NCBI GenBank assembly: GCA_945865175.1
Contig: CAMBDA010000001.1
Coordinates: 62,001-126,000, forward strand
Source of the DNA: an uncultured Prevotellaceae bacterium
GTDB taxonomy: Bacteria > Bacteroidota > Bacteroidia > Bacteroidales > Bacteroidaceae
Reading direction: 5' to 3'
Length of the DNA: 64,000 bases
Under the pieces are notes generated by a model, which saw only the letters and a program-made list of their open reading frames with translations, searched no databases and was not told where the DNA came from. Shown here one piece after another: positions 52,560 to 62,404 of this stretch (positions are counted from its first letter, which is position 1; the number at the start of each line of letters is the position of its first letter). Made by a program: the position numbers and the translations under genes.

Positions 52560-54818
52560 TTACCACTTGTCTACGGGGAAGGGCAGATACCAGTTCGACT
52601 CGGTCATCAGGAACGACTGCAAGTTGCCGTCGAGTTCACCGTTACGTCTGGCTACGCGATCAGCCAGATAGCTGTTGTCGCCACGGCGCTTGGCAATACG
52701 AACCAGGTCGAAGAAGCGAGAGCCCTCGAAAGCGAGCTCCAGTGCCATTTCGTCTACAATCAGATCCTCTACGGCAATCATCACGTCGTTGTCATAATCG
52801 CCACTGTAGATGTCGTTCTTGGTGATTACACGGCCTGTGTTCTCCTTTACCTTCTGGATTACCTTGTCCACATAGTTGTAGCGGCTCTTGCGCTCATCGT
52901 ACATCAGAAGACCGCCACCACGAGAGTGAACGCCCACGGTGATATAGTTCTCTGCACCAGAGCTGGTAGGATAGTAAGAGGAAGATGTATGATTTGCCTG
53001 CACGTCTGACTTGTACTCATAACGTGCACTGGTCCATGTGGACTTCATGTAACGCGTGATAAAGTTCATGTAGTCCAGACCATTGGCCTTCTCCATCTCA
53101 CGCTTGTCCAGATAGTAGCAGATGGCGGGAGTGGAACCGCTGGGGTAGTTGTAGAAACTCTTGCCCTTATAGTCGATGCTGTCTGCTGCATAGCCTTCTT
53201 CACCGAAGACCTGGGTCAGGTAGCTGACCAGAGATGCCTTGGTGGTGAAGGTATACTCATCGGAACCATCGGCAGAAGAGATGATCTTTGTCTCGCCCTC
53301 GCCCAGATGCTGGGTGTAGTACCAAACCGTATCCTTGATTTCATCGAAATCGGTGTTCAGGTCGGGATACCAGTTGTCATTGTTGCACAAACCGTTCTTC
53401 AGCACGGCAAACGCATAGCTATGGAAACCGGCACGGTTGATAGCCTCTGCATAGCGCAGCCATACAGTAGACTTGCGATAGATGACAGGGAAGGTGGTGG
53501 AGAAGGAACCGTTGGGATTCTGCTTCTGTATATAGTAAAGGGTATCCACCTTACTATTAATGTTTTCTCTGTGATAACGGTCCTCATAAATCCAGGCCTG
53601 ACGGGCATCACCGGCCTTGGGCACTACGTAGATGGAGTCGAGATGAGCATCATCCACGCCGATGTAGAGTTCATAATCCTGTGCCTGGCAAAGGTTTCTA
53701 TAGCCCTTGCTAGGACCCAATTCACGCTCGTCGTTCCGTGAAAGACTGATGCTGGAAACAGTGGCGGTGCTGGTCTCCTCATTGTCACTGCCCGTGTTGT
53801 AGGTCTGTACACGGATGGTGGCATCATAGCCAAACAGACGGTTGACACCTGTATTCACCGTACCCCACAGCTTGTTGGTACTGCTGGGGATGCAGGTAAT
53901 GGCCTCAGTCATGCTGCTGGCCTCTGTCTTATCGTTGAACGGAATAAGGTTGAAATCATAACGCGGCACACCATTGTAACGGTCCATGATTTCGGCCGTA
54001 CTGTAATAGCTCGGACTCAACGGGCCACCGTTCTCTGAGTTCAGATAGTTATAGTAGTGCTGTGCAGCCTCGGCGCAAGATGCCTCGTCGCCCTTGAGCA
54101 GGTAGAGGTCACCCAATACCAGCGACACGGGGAACATGCACTTGCTGCTGTGACAAACCGTAGTGGTGCGTCCATAGGTCTCATACTGTGGATAGCCATA
54201 TACCTTCTCCACATACTCCATGTTCTTCAGGTCGGGACCCAAAAGGTCGGCCAGGTTGCTGGCATTGGCCTTGGGACAATCCTTCATGAAGTCCGTAATG
54301 TCGGCAGTGGTGAGCAGCGGCGTGGTGTAGAAGGGCACCTCACCGTAGGCCAGCACGAGCTGCATATAGGTCCATGCGCGGATAGACATTACCTGCGCAT
54401 ATTCCTTAATCATATACTTTTCGTTCACACCCGTCTTGAGCATGGTGTCACAGTTGGCGATGTATGCATTGCAACTGTTGATTACATGATAGTAATCGCT
54501 CACCTTCAGGTAGACGTTCTCACCATCCTTATAGTCCTCTTTCGTACCGTTCTGGCCAAAGTTCATGATGGCAGCGATGGAGTCGCTCAAGTAGCCTGTG
54601 CCACCTATCAGGTCGGCACGACATTCACCGAGAATCACATAGCGTTCGGCAATGTTCTGGAGCGACTTCAGAATACCCCAGTAGGAATAGAGGGTATCGG
54701 TTGCCACCTCGTATGAATGACGCTCGCTGTCGGGCTTCAGCATATCCTCGCACGAAGTCGTGAACATGCCCAGACCCATGCAGAAGATGAGCAAGCTTAT
54801 AATTGATTTTCTTTTCAT
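52560..54818 (-). CDS. SusD/RagB-family outer-membrane lipoprotein
   Basis: A 752-residue SusD-like surface glycan-binding lipoprotein, longer than the usual 500-600 residues. Lipobox about 20-23 (TTSC) followed by EDML. TPR-like helices (about 40-230: YSYWGILKSLQNIAERYVILGECRADLIGG, AQVMSIRAWTYMQLVLAYGEVPF) and the C-terminal IVDEMALELAFEGSRFFDLVRIAKRRGDNSYLADRVARRN are diagnostic. An alternative ATG is at 54830. It is the partner of the SusC gene 24 nt upstream, and is last in the operon. Confidence 0.95.
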   Translation of the reverse strand: MKRKSIISLLIFCMGLGMFTTSCEDMLKPDSERHSYEVATDTLYSYWGILKSLQNIAERYVILGECRADLIGGTGYLSDSIAAIMNFGQNGTKEDYKDGENVYLKVSDYYHVINSCNAYIANCDTMLKTGVNEKYMIKEYAQVMSIRAWTYMQLVLAYGEVPFYTTPLLTTADITDFMKDCPKANASNLADLLGPDLKNMEYVEKVYGYPQYETYGRTTTVCHSSKCMFPVSLVLGDLYLLKGDEASCAEAAQHYYNYLNSENGGPLSPSYYSTAEIMDRYNGVPRYDFNLIPFNDKTEASSMTEAITCIPSSTNKLWGTVNTGVNRLFGYDATIRVQTYNTGSDNEETSTATVSSISLSRNDERELGPSKGYRNLCQAQDYELYIGVDDAHLDSIYVVPKAGDARQAWIYEDRYHRENINSKVDTLYYIQKQNPNGSFSTTFPVIYRKSTVWLRYAEAINRAGFHSYAFAVLKNGLCNNDNWYPDLNTDFDEIKDTVWYYTQHLGEGETKIISSADGSDEYTFTTKASLVSYLTQVFGEEGYAADSIDYKGKSFYNYPSGSTPAICYYLDKREMEKANGLDYMNFITRYMKSTWTSARYEYKSDVQANHTSSSYYPTSSGAENYITVGVHSRGGGLLMYDERKSRYNYVDKVIQKVKENTGRVITKNDIYSGDYDNDVMIAVEDLIVDEMALELAFEGSRFFDLVRIAKRRGDNSYLADRVARRNGELDGNLQSFLMTESNWYLPFPVDKW

Positions 54819-54841
54819 ATTCGTAGTCATTTATAATGTCA

Positions 54842-57800
54842 TTACAGGTTGATAGATACACCTACATTGAAGCTGCGTCCGTAAGGAGTGAGTCCGTTGT
54901 CGATGCCACGGTAGATAGAACTGTTCTTGCAGCTCATCTCAGGATCGGTGCCCAAGTACTTGGTCAGTGTGAACACATTGTTGGCTTCGCCCCAGACCTT
55001 CAGACCCAGCAGCCAGCTGTTGCTGTAAGGAATGGTGTAGGTAAGACGCACGTTCTTCAGTTTCAGGTAGCTTCCGTCCTCAATCCAGCGGTCGGAGAAG
55101 CGCTCGTTGTTGCGCCAGTCTTCACTGGTGTTGTAGCATACCTTGGGCATGTCGGTCTGCTGTCCCTCATAGGTCCAGCGACGCAGGGCAGCTGTTGACT
55201 GGTTGTAGGTGGTGTTCAGGCTTTCAATCACAGAACGCTGGTAGTTGAACACGTCGTTGCCCAGGCTGTACTTGAAGTTCATGTCGAGGCGCAGGTCCTT
55301 CCATGTGAGGCTGGTGAAGATGTTACCATAGATGTCGGGGTTGGCATCGCCCAGTACCACCTTATCGGCATCGTCAATCACGCCGTCGCCGTTCTGGTCC
55401 ACGAAGTGAACATCACCGGCAGCAAAGTTACGATAGGGATCGGAAGCCAGTCCGGTGGGATACTTCAGGTAGTCGTTGCCGTTGTATGCCTTGGAAGCAT
55501 CGGCATCGCTGGCAAACACGCCCTGCGTCTGCCATCCGTAGAAACTGCCGGCTGCATAGCCCACAGCCGTGAGGATGTTGTCCTTTCCGTATACACTGGT
55601 GGTGTAGCCATGGATATACTGCTTGTTGTTGCCGTTCACATCCTGTAGCTCGATGCGGTTGTCGGAGGTGCGGGGCAGAGAGGTCACCTCGTTGTTGTAG
55701 TGGCCTACAGTGGCACCCAGCTCCCACTTCCAGTTCTTCTTGTTGATGAGCGCGGCATTCACCTTGGCTTCAAAGCCCTTGTTGGTCATGCTACCCTCGT
55801 TGGCCCAGTACTTGTTGATACCGCTCACATACTCCAGTTCCTTCAGGGTGAGCAGGTCATCGGTCTTGTGCCAGAAGAGGTCGAGTCCGGCATGCAGGCG
55901 GTTGTTGAGGAAGCTGCCCTCGATGCCAATGTTCCACTTGGTGGTGGTTTCCCACTGGATGGTACTGTTCTCGATGTTCTTCAGATAGAGACCTACGGTG
56001 TTCTCGGTCACCTGCTGGCTCTCCCAATAGGTGCGGGCTGCATAGTAGTCGAGGATTCCGTCGTTACCGTTCTGCTCCACACCGGCAGTGAGCTTCAGGT
56101 ACTGCACGCCCTTGCCTGTCTTGAACCAAGGCTCACTGCTGATGAGCCAGCCCAGCTGCAGAGAAGGGAACACGCCCCAGCTCACGCCACCCAACTGGAA
56201 TCCGCTCTTGGTCTTGTCGCCGAAACGGCTGCTCGACTGGCTGCTGACGGTGAAGTCGGCAAAATAGCGGTTCTTGTAGTTGTAGCTGGCATCCAGATAG
56301 TAGGCCATGTCAATCCAGTTGTCGTTGGTACCGTTGTAGTTGATGTACTGCATGTCCTTGCTCAGGTTGGGCAGTTTGTCGTTCTCGTTGTTGTAACCGC
56401 TCATGCTGTTGTAGCTGTATGAGTAGTTGTTGTAACGCCAGCCGCCCATCACGTCGATGGCATGTGCACCATACACGTTCTTCCATTCCAGACGCAGGTC
56501 GCTGTTGAGGGTGGTTTCCTTGGCAAACTGTGTCTTCAGTACACTGGTGATGTTACCCAGGTCGGTCAGGCTGTAAGGAGTGGTACCTGCGATGGGCAGA
56601 TAATACTTCTCGTTGTTGCGGCTCATGGTGTAGTTGAAGCGTTCGCTGATGCTGAACTGCTTGGTCACCTGGTACTTGGGGCTCACGTTCAAGTGAATCT
56701 GGGTGAGCTGTGCATAGTTCTTGTTCTGGCCCTCGCCGTTGCTCAGCACCCAGTAGGGATTGCGCAGGCTCTCGTTGATACCTACATTAGCGGGGAAGCG
56801 GAAGGGATTCTGCACCCAATTGGTGGAAGTGGCTGCATACTTACCTGCATATTCCTGGGAAAGCTTCAGACGGTCGGACGAGAAGGGAGCGTTGCTCTCA
56901 TAGTCATAATAGTAGGCATAGGGGCTCAGGAAGGGAGCGGACACGAGACCGAGCACATTGGGTGCGCCGATGTTCTGCATGTCGTAGTTGTCGCTCCATC
57001 CGTTGTCGAGCAGGTTGTAGCTGGTCTGTGCATAGGCAATGTCCAGGCCCGTGGTCACCTTCTCGAATACCTTGATGTCGGTATTGAAGCGCAGGTTCAG
57101 ACGGTTCATGTCGGTGCCTACATTGGTAGCCTCGCTCTTGGTGTAACCCAGCGACAGCGCATACATACCGATGTCATCACCACCTTCTACGCTAATCTTG
57201 TAGTTCTGGGTGAGGGCATTCTGATACATGTCCTTCTGCCAGTCGGTGTTGTTGTTGAAGATGTTGCGATAGTAGTTGCTGGGACTCTTGTCGAGGAAAG
57301 TGATGCCGCTCAAGGAACTGCTGGAAACATCCTTGATGGTGCCCACCAGGTCGTTCAGATAGAGTGTGTACTGGTCACCGCTGAGCACGTCGAGCTTCTT
57401 GGGAGTGAGTTCCACACCACCATAGATGCGCACACCAATCTTGGTGGCCATGCTCTTGCCGCGCTTGGTGGTGATGATAACCACACCATTGGCACCTTTG
57501 GCACCATACAGTGCCGTACCGTTCTTCAGCACCTGCACGCTCTCGATGTTTTCGGGATCGATGGCGGCCAGCAGGTTGTTGTAGAAGCCCTCATGGAGGG
57601 TTGTACGGTCATACTGGGGGTCAATCATGTTGCCGTCGAGGATGATGAGCGGCTGGGCACTGGCATTGATGGAGTTCACACCACGAATCTGCATGTACAT
57701 GCCCATGCCGGGCACACCGCTGCGGTTTAAGGTATAAACGTCGCCGGCCAGACGGTTCTGCATGTCGGTTTCCACCGTGATGCTGCTCGACTCGTCGACC

Positions 57801-58255
57801 AGCATCTTGTTCTGCGATGTGATGATGGTACCGCTGGTGTAGGTGGGTGTGAAATGGCCTGTAAGCAGGCGTGCATCCGCCCTGCCGTCCTTCACCACTA
57901 CCTGCAGGGGATTGTAGTCCTCCACGGTAACCAGGAGCACATCAGAGAATGTTGGGATGTCCAGCTTGTAGGAGCCGTCCTCCTCGGTCAGGGTTGAGTA
58001 TGCCTCCAGGCCCAAAGCCTGCACACGCACACCGCCCATGGGTTGTCCTGTGGCATCGTCTGTGACGATACCGCTGACACTTTTCACAGGATAGTTCTTC
58101 TTGGCCTTGGCTGTGCGGCGGGCTACCATGATGGTGTCGGCTTCTGCCACATCCTGTGCGAATGCAGCTGTCATGTTGACTCCTGAAAGAACCATCATGC
58201 ACAATCCAGCGCCAAGTGCTCTGTGAACGAAATTATTGCATTTTCTACTGTTCAT
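54842..58255 (-). CDS. SusC/RagA-family TonB-linked outer-membrane transporter
   Basis: A 1137-residue TonB-dependent transporter. Signal peptide about 1-34; a CarboxypepD_reg-like domain about 58-135 (SGIVTDDATGQPMGGVRVQALG); plug about 145-270 with MQIRGVNSINASAQPLIILDG and the SusC signature YGAKGANGVVIITTKRG; then a 22-strand barrel ending in VGVSINL. It forms a lidded import complex with SusD. ATG at 58264 is an alternative start. It lies in the middle of the operon, directly after the two fasciclin lipoproteins. Confidence 0.97.
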   Translation of the reverse strand: MNSRKCNNFVHRALGAGLCMMVLSGVNMTAAFAQDVAEADTIMVARRTAKAKKNYPVKSVSGIVTDDATGQPMGGVRVQALGLEAYSTLTEEDGSYKLDIPTFSDVLLVTVEDYNPLQVVVKDGRADARLLTGHFTPTYTSGTIITSQNKMLVDESSSITVETDMQNRLAGDVYTLNRSGVPGMGMYMQIRGVNSINASAQPLIILDGNMIDPQYDRTTLHEGFYNNLLAAIDPENIESVQVLKNGTALYGAKGANGVVIITTKRGKSMATKIGVRIYGGVELTPKKLDVLSGDQYTLYLNDLVGTIKDVSSSSLSGITFLDKSPSNYYRNIFNNNTDWQKDMYQNALTQNYKISVEGGDDIGMYALSLGYTKSEATNVGTDMNRLNLRFNTDIKVFEKVTTGLDIAYAQTSYNLLDNGWSDNYDMQNIGAPNVLGLVSAPFLSPYAYYYDYESNAPFSSDRLKLSQEYAGKYAATSTNWVQNPFRFPANVGINESLRNPYWVLSNGEGQNKNYAQLTQIHLNVSPKYQVTKQFSISERFNYTMSRNNEKYYLPIAGTTPYSLTDLGNITSVLKTQFAKETTLNSDLRLEWKNVYGAHAIDVMGGWRYNNYSYSYNSMSGYNNENDKLPNLSKDMQYINYNGTNDNWIDMAYYLDASYNYKNRYFADFTVSSQSSSRFGDKTKSGFQLGGVSWGVFPSLQLGWLISSEPWFKTGKGVQYLKLTAGVEQNGNDGILDYYAARTYWESQQVTENTVGLYLKNIENSTIQWETTTKWNIGIEGSFLNNRLHAGLDLFWHKTDDLLTLKELEYVSGINKYWANEGSMTNKGFEAKVNAALINKKNWKWELGATVGHYNNEVTSLPRTSDNRIELQDVNGNNKQYIHGYTTSVYGKDNILTAVGYAAGSFYGWQTQGVFASDADASKAYNGNDYLKYPTGLASDPYRNFAAGDVHFVDQNGDGVIDDADKVVLGDANPDIYGNIFTSLTWKDLRLDMNFKYSLGNDVFNYQRSVIESLNTTYNQSTAALRRWTYEGQQTDMPKVCYNTSEDWRNNERFSDRWIEDGSYLKLKNVRLTYTIPYSNSWLLGLKVWGEANNVFTLTKYLGTDPEMSCKNSSIYRGIDNGLTPYGRSFNVGVSINL

Positions 58256-58267
58256 AGTAATCATAAT

Positions 58268-60187
58268 TTAAGATGGGTCTACTGTTACGACCGAACCGTC
58301 TTCTTTGCTCTTGAGGATAATGCGGTCAATACAAATCTGCCTGATGTAGCCTTTCTTGGTATCGGCAGTGGTCGGGCTGGCCTCGATGTGCAGCAAGGGA
58401 TAGCTGTGGAGCATATTCTGGTAGGAATAGGGGAACTCCATGTCGGGAATACATAGCACGGTATCCACCTTGGTGGGGATATACTCTACAGTGAAGGTCT
58501 TGGAACTTGCACCCTTCTTGGTGCCGTTGTCATAGTAAATCTGGGTCTTCATCTTCACCTTCTGGGTGTTGGCGATGGAATCCACGTATGCACTGTCGAA
58601 ATAGCAGCTGTCAATCTCGCCGGCATCGGAAATCATGGAATACCAGTAGGGCACCATAATTATATACACGTCATACTTTCCTTTCTGCACATACGCATTG
58701 GTGTTGTAGGCCAGGCTGTAGTCGGCCTGCAGCTTCACGTCGCACTTGGGGTTGTCGGCAGCACCCTCACCCTTGAGCAGATAGAAGTAGTCCTTGCTGA
58801 TCTTGCCATAGCGACTGCCAATCTCGTAGTAGGAATTGTTGGGGAACGACTTGTAGGAAAGCACGCCCTTGAACGTCTCGGCTTCGGTGTAGATACAGCC
58901 GTAGCCCATCTTGATGTCCACATCGGGACTGTAGTATTCGCGGGGCATGTTCCACTTGTCGGACAGGATGGCATAGCCATTGCTCATCTCGATGGGCGTG
59001 CCGTTGAAGAACTCCGACTTGTCCCAGGTGGCGGTAGAGCGCAGCGTATCGCCACGGGTATTGAGCAGGTATTCACCGCCTTCGCCCTTGGTGGCAATGA
59101 AATCATCCATCACCCAAGGAGCGCCATCCTCACCACCGATGCGGCCCTGGTTGTCCAGATAGAGCAGCAGAGGGGCAGCGATGTCGTAGCGTACGTTCTC
59201 GTCGCGGAGCGAATCCGTGTTGGCAATCGCACGGGTCATCTCGGGACTGGTGATAGAAGTAGACTTCTCGCGGTCTATATACAGGGGTGCATACTCATAG
59301 CGGGGTGACAGCATCTGGTAGGCTGCATCATAGGCTGCATCCGTGGGAACCATCATAATGTATTCCGCGCCTTCGTTGTTGAACGAACCGGCAAGACCCT
59401 TTCTGCTGGTAATCAGGTTGTCGGTGAGGGAAGAAGCATCGTCGGCAAAATAGCCCGTCAGCATATTGGTCTGGAAATACACACTGTCCACGTAGGTGGG
59501 GTTACCGTTCTCATCGGGCAGACCCTCAATACTGCTGCTTTCGCTGAAATAGAGGGTGTCGTTGGCCAGCACAAACTCCTGCATGCGCTTCACCTCGCCC
59601 GAGAACTTCAGGTACTGGTAGATGTTGTAGCGGAAGGGAATGATGCCCTTCACGGTGTGCAATGTACCGTTCGTTGCCTCGATGTTGGCCTTGCCAAGCT
59701 CCACTCCGTAGATGGTGCGGGCACCCTTGTCGAACACCACCTCCTTGGAGTTGGACATATAGAGGGTGTCCTTCTCCGCGTTGGTGAGTCTCCAGCGCCA
59801 GCGGGCGATGTGGTTGGTCAGGAACTGTGTCTGCAGATTATATCCATCGTTGTCACGCATGTCCTTCAGGCGCTCGAACTCTGCCTCGCTGATAGCATCA
59901 TTGTCAGGCACCCACACGGTGTTCACCTGGGCACTGCTGAGAATGTCCTTGAACGTGTAGCCAGGCACCGGATGGGACTCATCCTTGTAATACTTGGCCG
60001 TTTCTGCAATCTCGGCAAAGCGGGAGAGGTTGGGATCCGATTTAATCTGTTCCCAAAGCGTCAGGCTTGCCGCTGTCCCCAGGTCGTCATAGTGATCGTC
60101 CCAGGTGTCGGTGCAGGCTGGCGCCACCACGAGGGTGACACCAACGGCAGTTGCACCGATGTACTTGAATAAAGTTTTATTAGCCAT
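58268..60187 (-). CDS. Fasciclin (FAS1) domain lipoprotein
   Basis: A 639-residue lipoprotein (signal to about Cys25, VVAPAC, then TDTWDDHYD). A first FAS1 domain (about 35-190) has the H1/H2 boxes NTVWVPDNDAI and NGTLHTVKGIIPF. A second FAS1-like domain begins about 270 (YIMMVPTDAAYDAAYQML). The C-terminal part (about 440-639) is beta-rich without a known family. Probably a cell-surface adhesin or glycan-binding accessory to the SusC/D pair. Gap of about 12 nt to SusC. Confidence 0.9.
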   Translation of the reverse strand: MANKTLFKYIGATAVGVTLVVAPACTDTWDDHYDDLGTAASLTLWEQIKSDPNLSRFAEIAETAKYYKDESHPVPGYTFKDILSSAQVNTVWVPDNDAISEAEFERLKDMRDNDGYNLQTQFLTNHIARWRWRLTNAEKDTLYMSNSKEVVFDKGARTIYGVELGKANIEATNGTLHTVKGIIPFRYNIYQYLKFSGEVKRMQEFVLANDTLYFSESSSIEGLPDENGNPTYVDSVYFQTNMLTGYFADDASSLTDNLITSRKGLAGSFNNEGAEYIMMVPTDAAYDAAYQMLSPRYEYAPLYIDREKSTSITSPEMTRAIANTDSLRDENVRYDIAAPLLLYLDNQGRIGGEDGAPWVMDDFIATKGEGGEYLLNTRGDTLRSTATWDKSEFFNGTPIEMSNGYAILSDKWNMPREYYSPDVDIKMGYGCIYTEAETFKGVLSYKSFPNNSYYEIGSRYGKISKDYFYLLKGEGAADNPKCDVKLQADYSLAYNTNAYVQKGKYDVYIIMVPYWYSMISDAGEIDSCYFDSAYVDSIANTQKVKMKTQIYYDNGTKKGASSKTFTVEYIPTKVDTVLCIPDMEFPYSYQNMLHSYPLLHIEASPTTADTKKGYIRQICIDRIILKSKEDGSVVTVDPS

Positions 60188-60205
60188 ATAATAATTTTTT
60201 TTTGT

Positions 60206-62383
60206 TTACCAAATGTCCTCAGGAGTCTCTGGGTTGTCGTACACTTCCTTTGAGCAAAGTTCTATGTAGTCCATGTAGAACTCCTTGTTGATGTCGTCGA
60301 GCACACTCTTGAACTTGATGTAGTACACCTGGTCGGGGTCCATGGTGGCACGCACCATGATGCGACGCAGTGTGTTGTAAGAGGCACGGGCAGTGGTGGA
60401 ACCACCGGGAGAACCGGCGATATAGTGCTCGGGACCCTTCATGAAGTCGTTGTTGCGCATCTTCTTGTCGATTTCAGAGTTGATGTCGTCATCCTCCTCG
60501 TTGTCGGCTTCCCAACCCACCGTGCTGGGGAACGTGCCCGCAGTGGTGTAGCGGAAGAGACCGCCCATACGCATGTCCAAAGGAATGCCCTGGGCAGGCA
60601 GACGATCCTTGTCGGTGCCCCAGTATACCTGGCACATGCCTCGCACACCGGAGTTGGACTGGATGGCCACACGCAATTCGTAGGTGCCCTTTGTGGGAAC
60701 AGGCGGCAGACGCATGATGTACTCATAGCGACCTACGATGTTGAACTCGTCGGCCTGATAGTTGGTCCATCCCAATCCGCGGCCCAAGAGGTAGTAGAAG
60801 TCGGTCTGGTCGGTCATCTCCAAATCGTCGAGATACTGGTACTGGGAGGTAACGGGTATACCCACGCAGAGATTGCGGTCGGTGGTTACGGTTTGGCCTC
60901 TAATGTCATTGTTCATGAACTCGGGGAACAGGCCGGCCACATCGAAGCGCAGACGCTGACGCTGCAGGTTCTCACGCTGATCCTGGTCGTACACGAGTGC
61001 CTTTCCGGGCAATGCCTCGTGACAGATAGGATAAATGATGGCGTTCATCAAATCGGTGTTGGCATGGTCCACATCAATGCGGAAGCCTGCCTTGTCATCC
61101 TCGCAAGAAACCTCATGATAGTTGTCATGACGTCCGTTCTTGAGGACGGGGAAACGGTTCAGATAGATGCCGTTGCTTTCACGACTCTCAAAAATCTTGA
61201 GCAGACGGCGCTGTCCCATCGTGGTGTAGAGCTCTGTCATGGCCACGGTTGGGGTCTTGGTAGTGAGCGAGTAGCCCTTTTCGTTGTAATGGATAATCAG
61301 CTTGTCGGCCGGAATGCGGCAGGGCAGCAGATGATACGTTACGAACTGATAGAGCACGTTGTCGGGATTGGTGTAGTCATCGTCGGTCTTGGCCTCGGGA
61401 TAGCTGCCCCACTCCACTACCTTGTTCTTCACATCCTCCAGGGTGATCTCGTTGTAGGGCTTGCCAATCACTGCCGTCCAGAACGAGTCAGGCTCGGCAA
61501 ACAGTGTGTAGCCATACTTGCGATGCTCGGGCAGGTAACCGGGAAGGCTGCGGAAGGAGGGATGGTTGCGAAGATCCTTGAGCTCGTTACGCTTGTACTT
61601 CATTTCATATACCTCGTCGCGCGACTTGCTGAGGGTGTCGAAAAGACCACAGGCCTGCAGCATCTTGGCATATACCAGATAGCCTTCCTTCTCCTCGTCA
61701 ATCCAGCTCTTCATCAGATAGCCCAGCGTGTTGTTGCTCGGTGCGATGACCTGCTCCACCTGGTGGATGACACCGTTGATGGCAGGAATGTCGCGGTTGC
61801 GGATGGAAATGGCCACATTGCCGTTGATGAAGATACTGTCGGGGTCGTTCTCTGAACGATAGACCGAGAGTTTACGGTCGGACAAGGTGGGAGACGAGAA
61901 CTCCTCGTTGTTGTTCTGCGGAAAGTTGTTCGTCTCGTAATACGTGCGGTCACCATTGCTGTCCACGCCACCGCCGTCGATGATGCTGTTGTAGACAATC
62001 ACCTGACGGATGGAGTCCTTGATGGTGCTATCAGTGAAGGCCTCCCAGCGAGGCTCACTGATGAGTCCGCGTGCCACCAGCGAATCCAGATAGTCGTGGA
62101 TGGCCTGGTTGGTGGGCGCAAAGCACGTGAAGTTTCCGCGGGCAGACATCAGCTGAAGCACGGTAGAAGCAGACACAGGGCTGATATTCACCTGACCGAG
62201 CAGGGCGAAATACTCGCTGTAGTCCTCGGGATGCTTCTCCAGATAGCTGGATATCGTTTCCTCGCTAAACACATAGCGTGCCGAAGTATCTATTTGTTCC
62301 TTGCAGCTCTGGAAGGTGAGGGCACCCGCAAGTGCCATCACACATCCCGTGCCTTTGAGAAACTTGTTAAACATAGGTCTCAT
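60206..62383 (-). CDS. Fasciclin (FAS1) domain lipoprotein, second copy
   Basis: A 725-residue lipoprotein with a signal peptide and lipobox TFQSC. The FAS1 domain (about 50-225) has FTCFAPTNQAIHDYL and INGVIHQVEQVIAPS; a second FAS1-like region begins near YTLFAEPDSFWTAV. About 480-720 is a different, beta-sandwich-like region with YIMRLPPVPTKGTYELRVAIQSNSGVRG. The two fasciclin genes share architecture but are not close copies. Other in-frame ATGs at 62395 and 62374. 18 nt upstream of the other fasciclin gene. Confidence 0.9.
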   Translation of the reverse strand: MRPMFNKFLKGTGCVMALAGALTFQSCKEQIDTSARYVFSEETISSYLEKHPEDYSEYFALLGQVNISPVSASTVLQLMSARGNFTCFAPTNQAIHDYLDSLVARGLISEPRWEAFTDSTIKDSIRQVIVYNSIIDGGGVDSNGDRTYYETNNFPQNNNEEFSSPTLSDRKLSVYRSENDPDSIFINGNVAISIRNRDIPAINGVIHQVEQVIAPSNNTLGYLMKSWIDEEKEGYLVYAKMLQACGLFDTLSKSRDEVYEMKYKRNELKDLRNHPSFRSLPGYLPEHRKYGYTLFAEPDSFWTAVIGKPYNEITLEDVKNKVVEWGSYPEAKTDDDYTNPDNVLYQFVTYHLLPCRIPADKLIIHYNEKGYSLTTKTPTVAMTELYTTMGQRRLLKIFESRESNGIYLNRFPVLKNGRHDNYHEVSCEDDKAGFRIDVDHANTDLMNAIIYPICHEALPGKALVYDQDQRENLQRQRLRFDVAGLFPEFMNNDIRGQTVTTDRNLCVGIPVTSQYQYLDDLEMTDQTDFYYLLGRGLGWTNYQADEFNIVGRYEYIMRLPPVPTKGTYELRVAIQSNSGVRGMCQVYWGTDKDRLPAQGIPLDMRMGGLFRYTTAGTFPSTVGWEADNEEDDDINSEIDKKMRNNDFMKGPEHYIAGSPGGSTTARASYNTLRRIMVRATMDPDQVYYIKFKSVLDDINKEFYMDYIELCSKEVYDNPETPEDIW

Positions 62384-62404
62384 GGTGTTAATCATTAAAT
62401 CTTA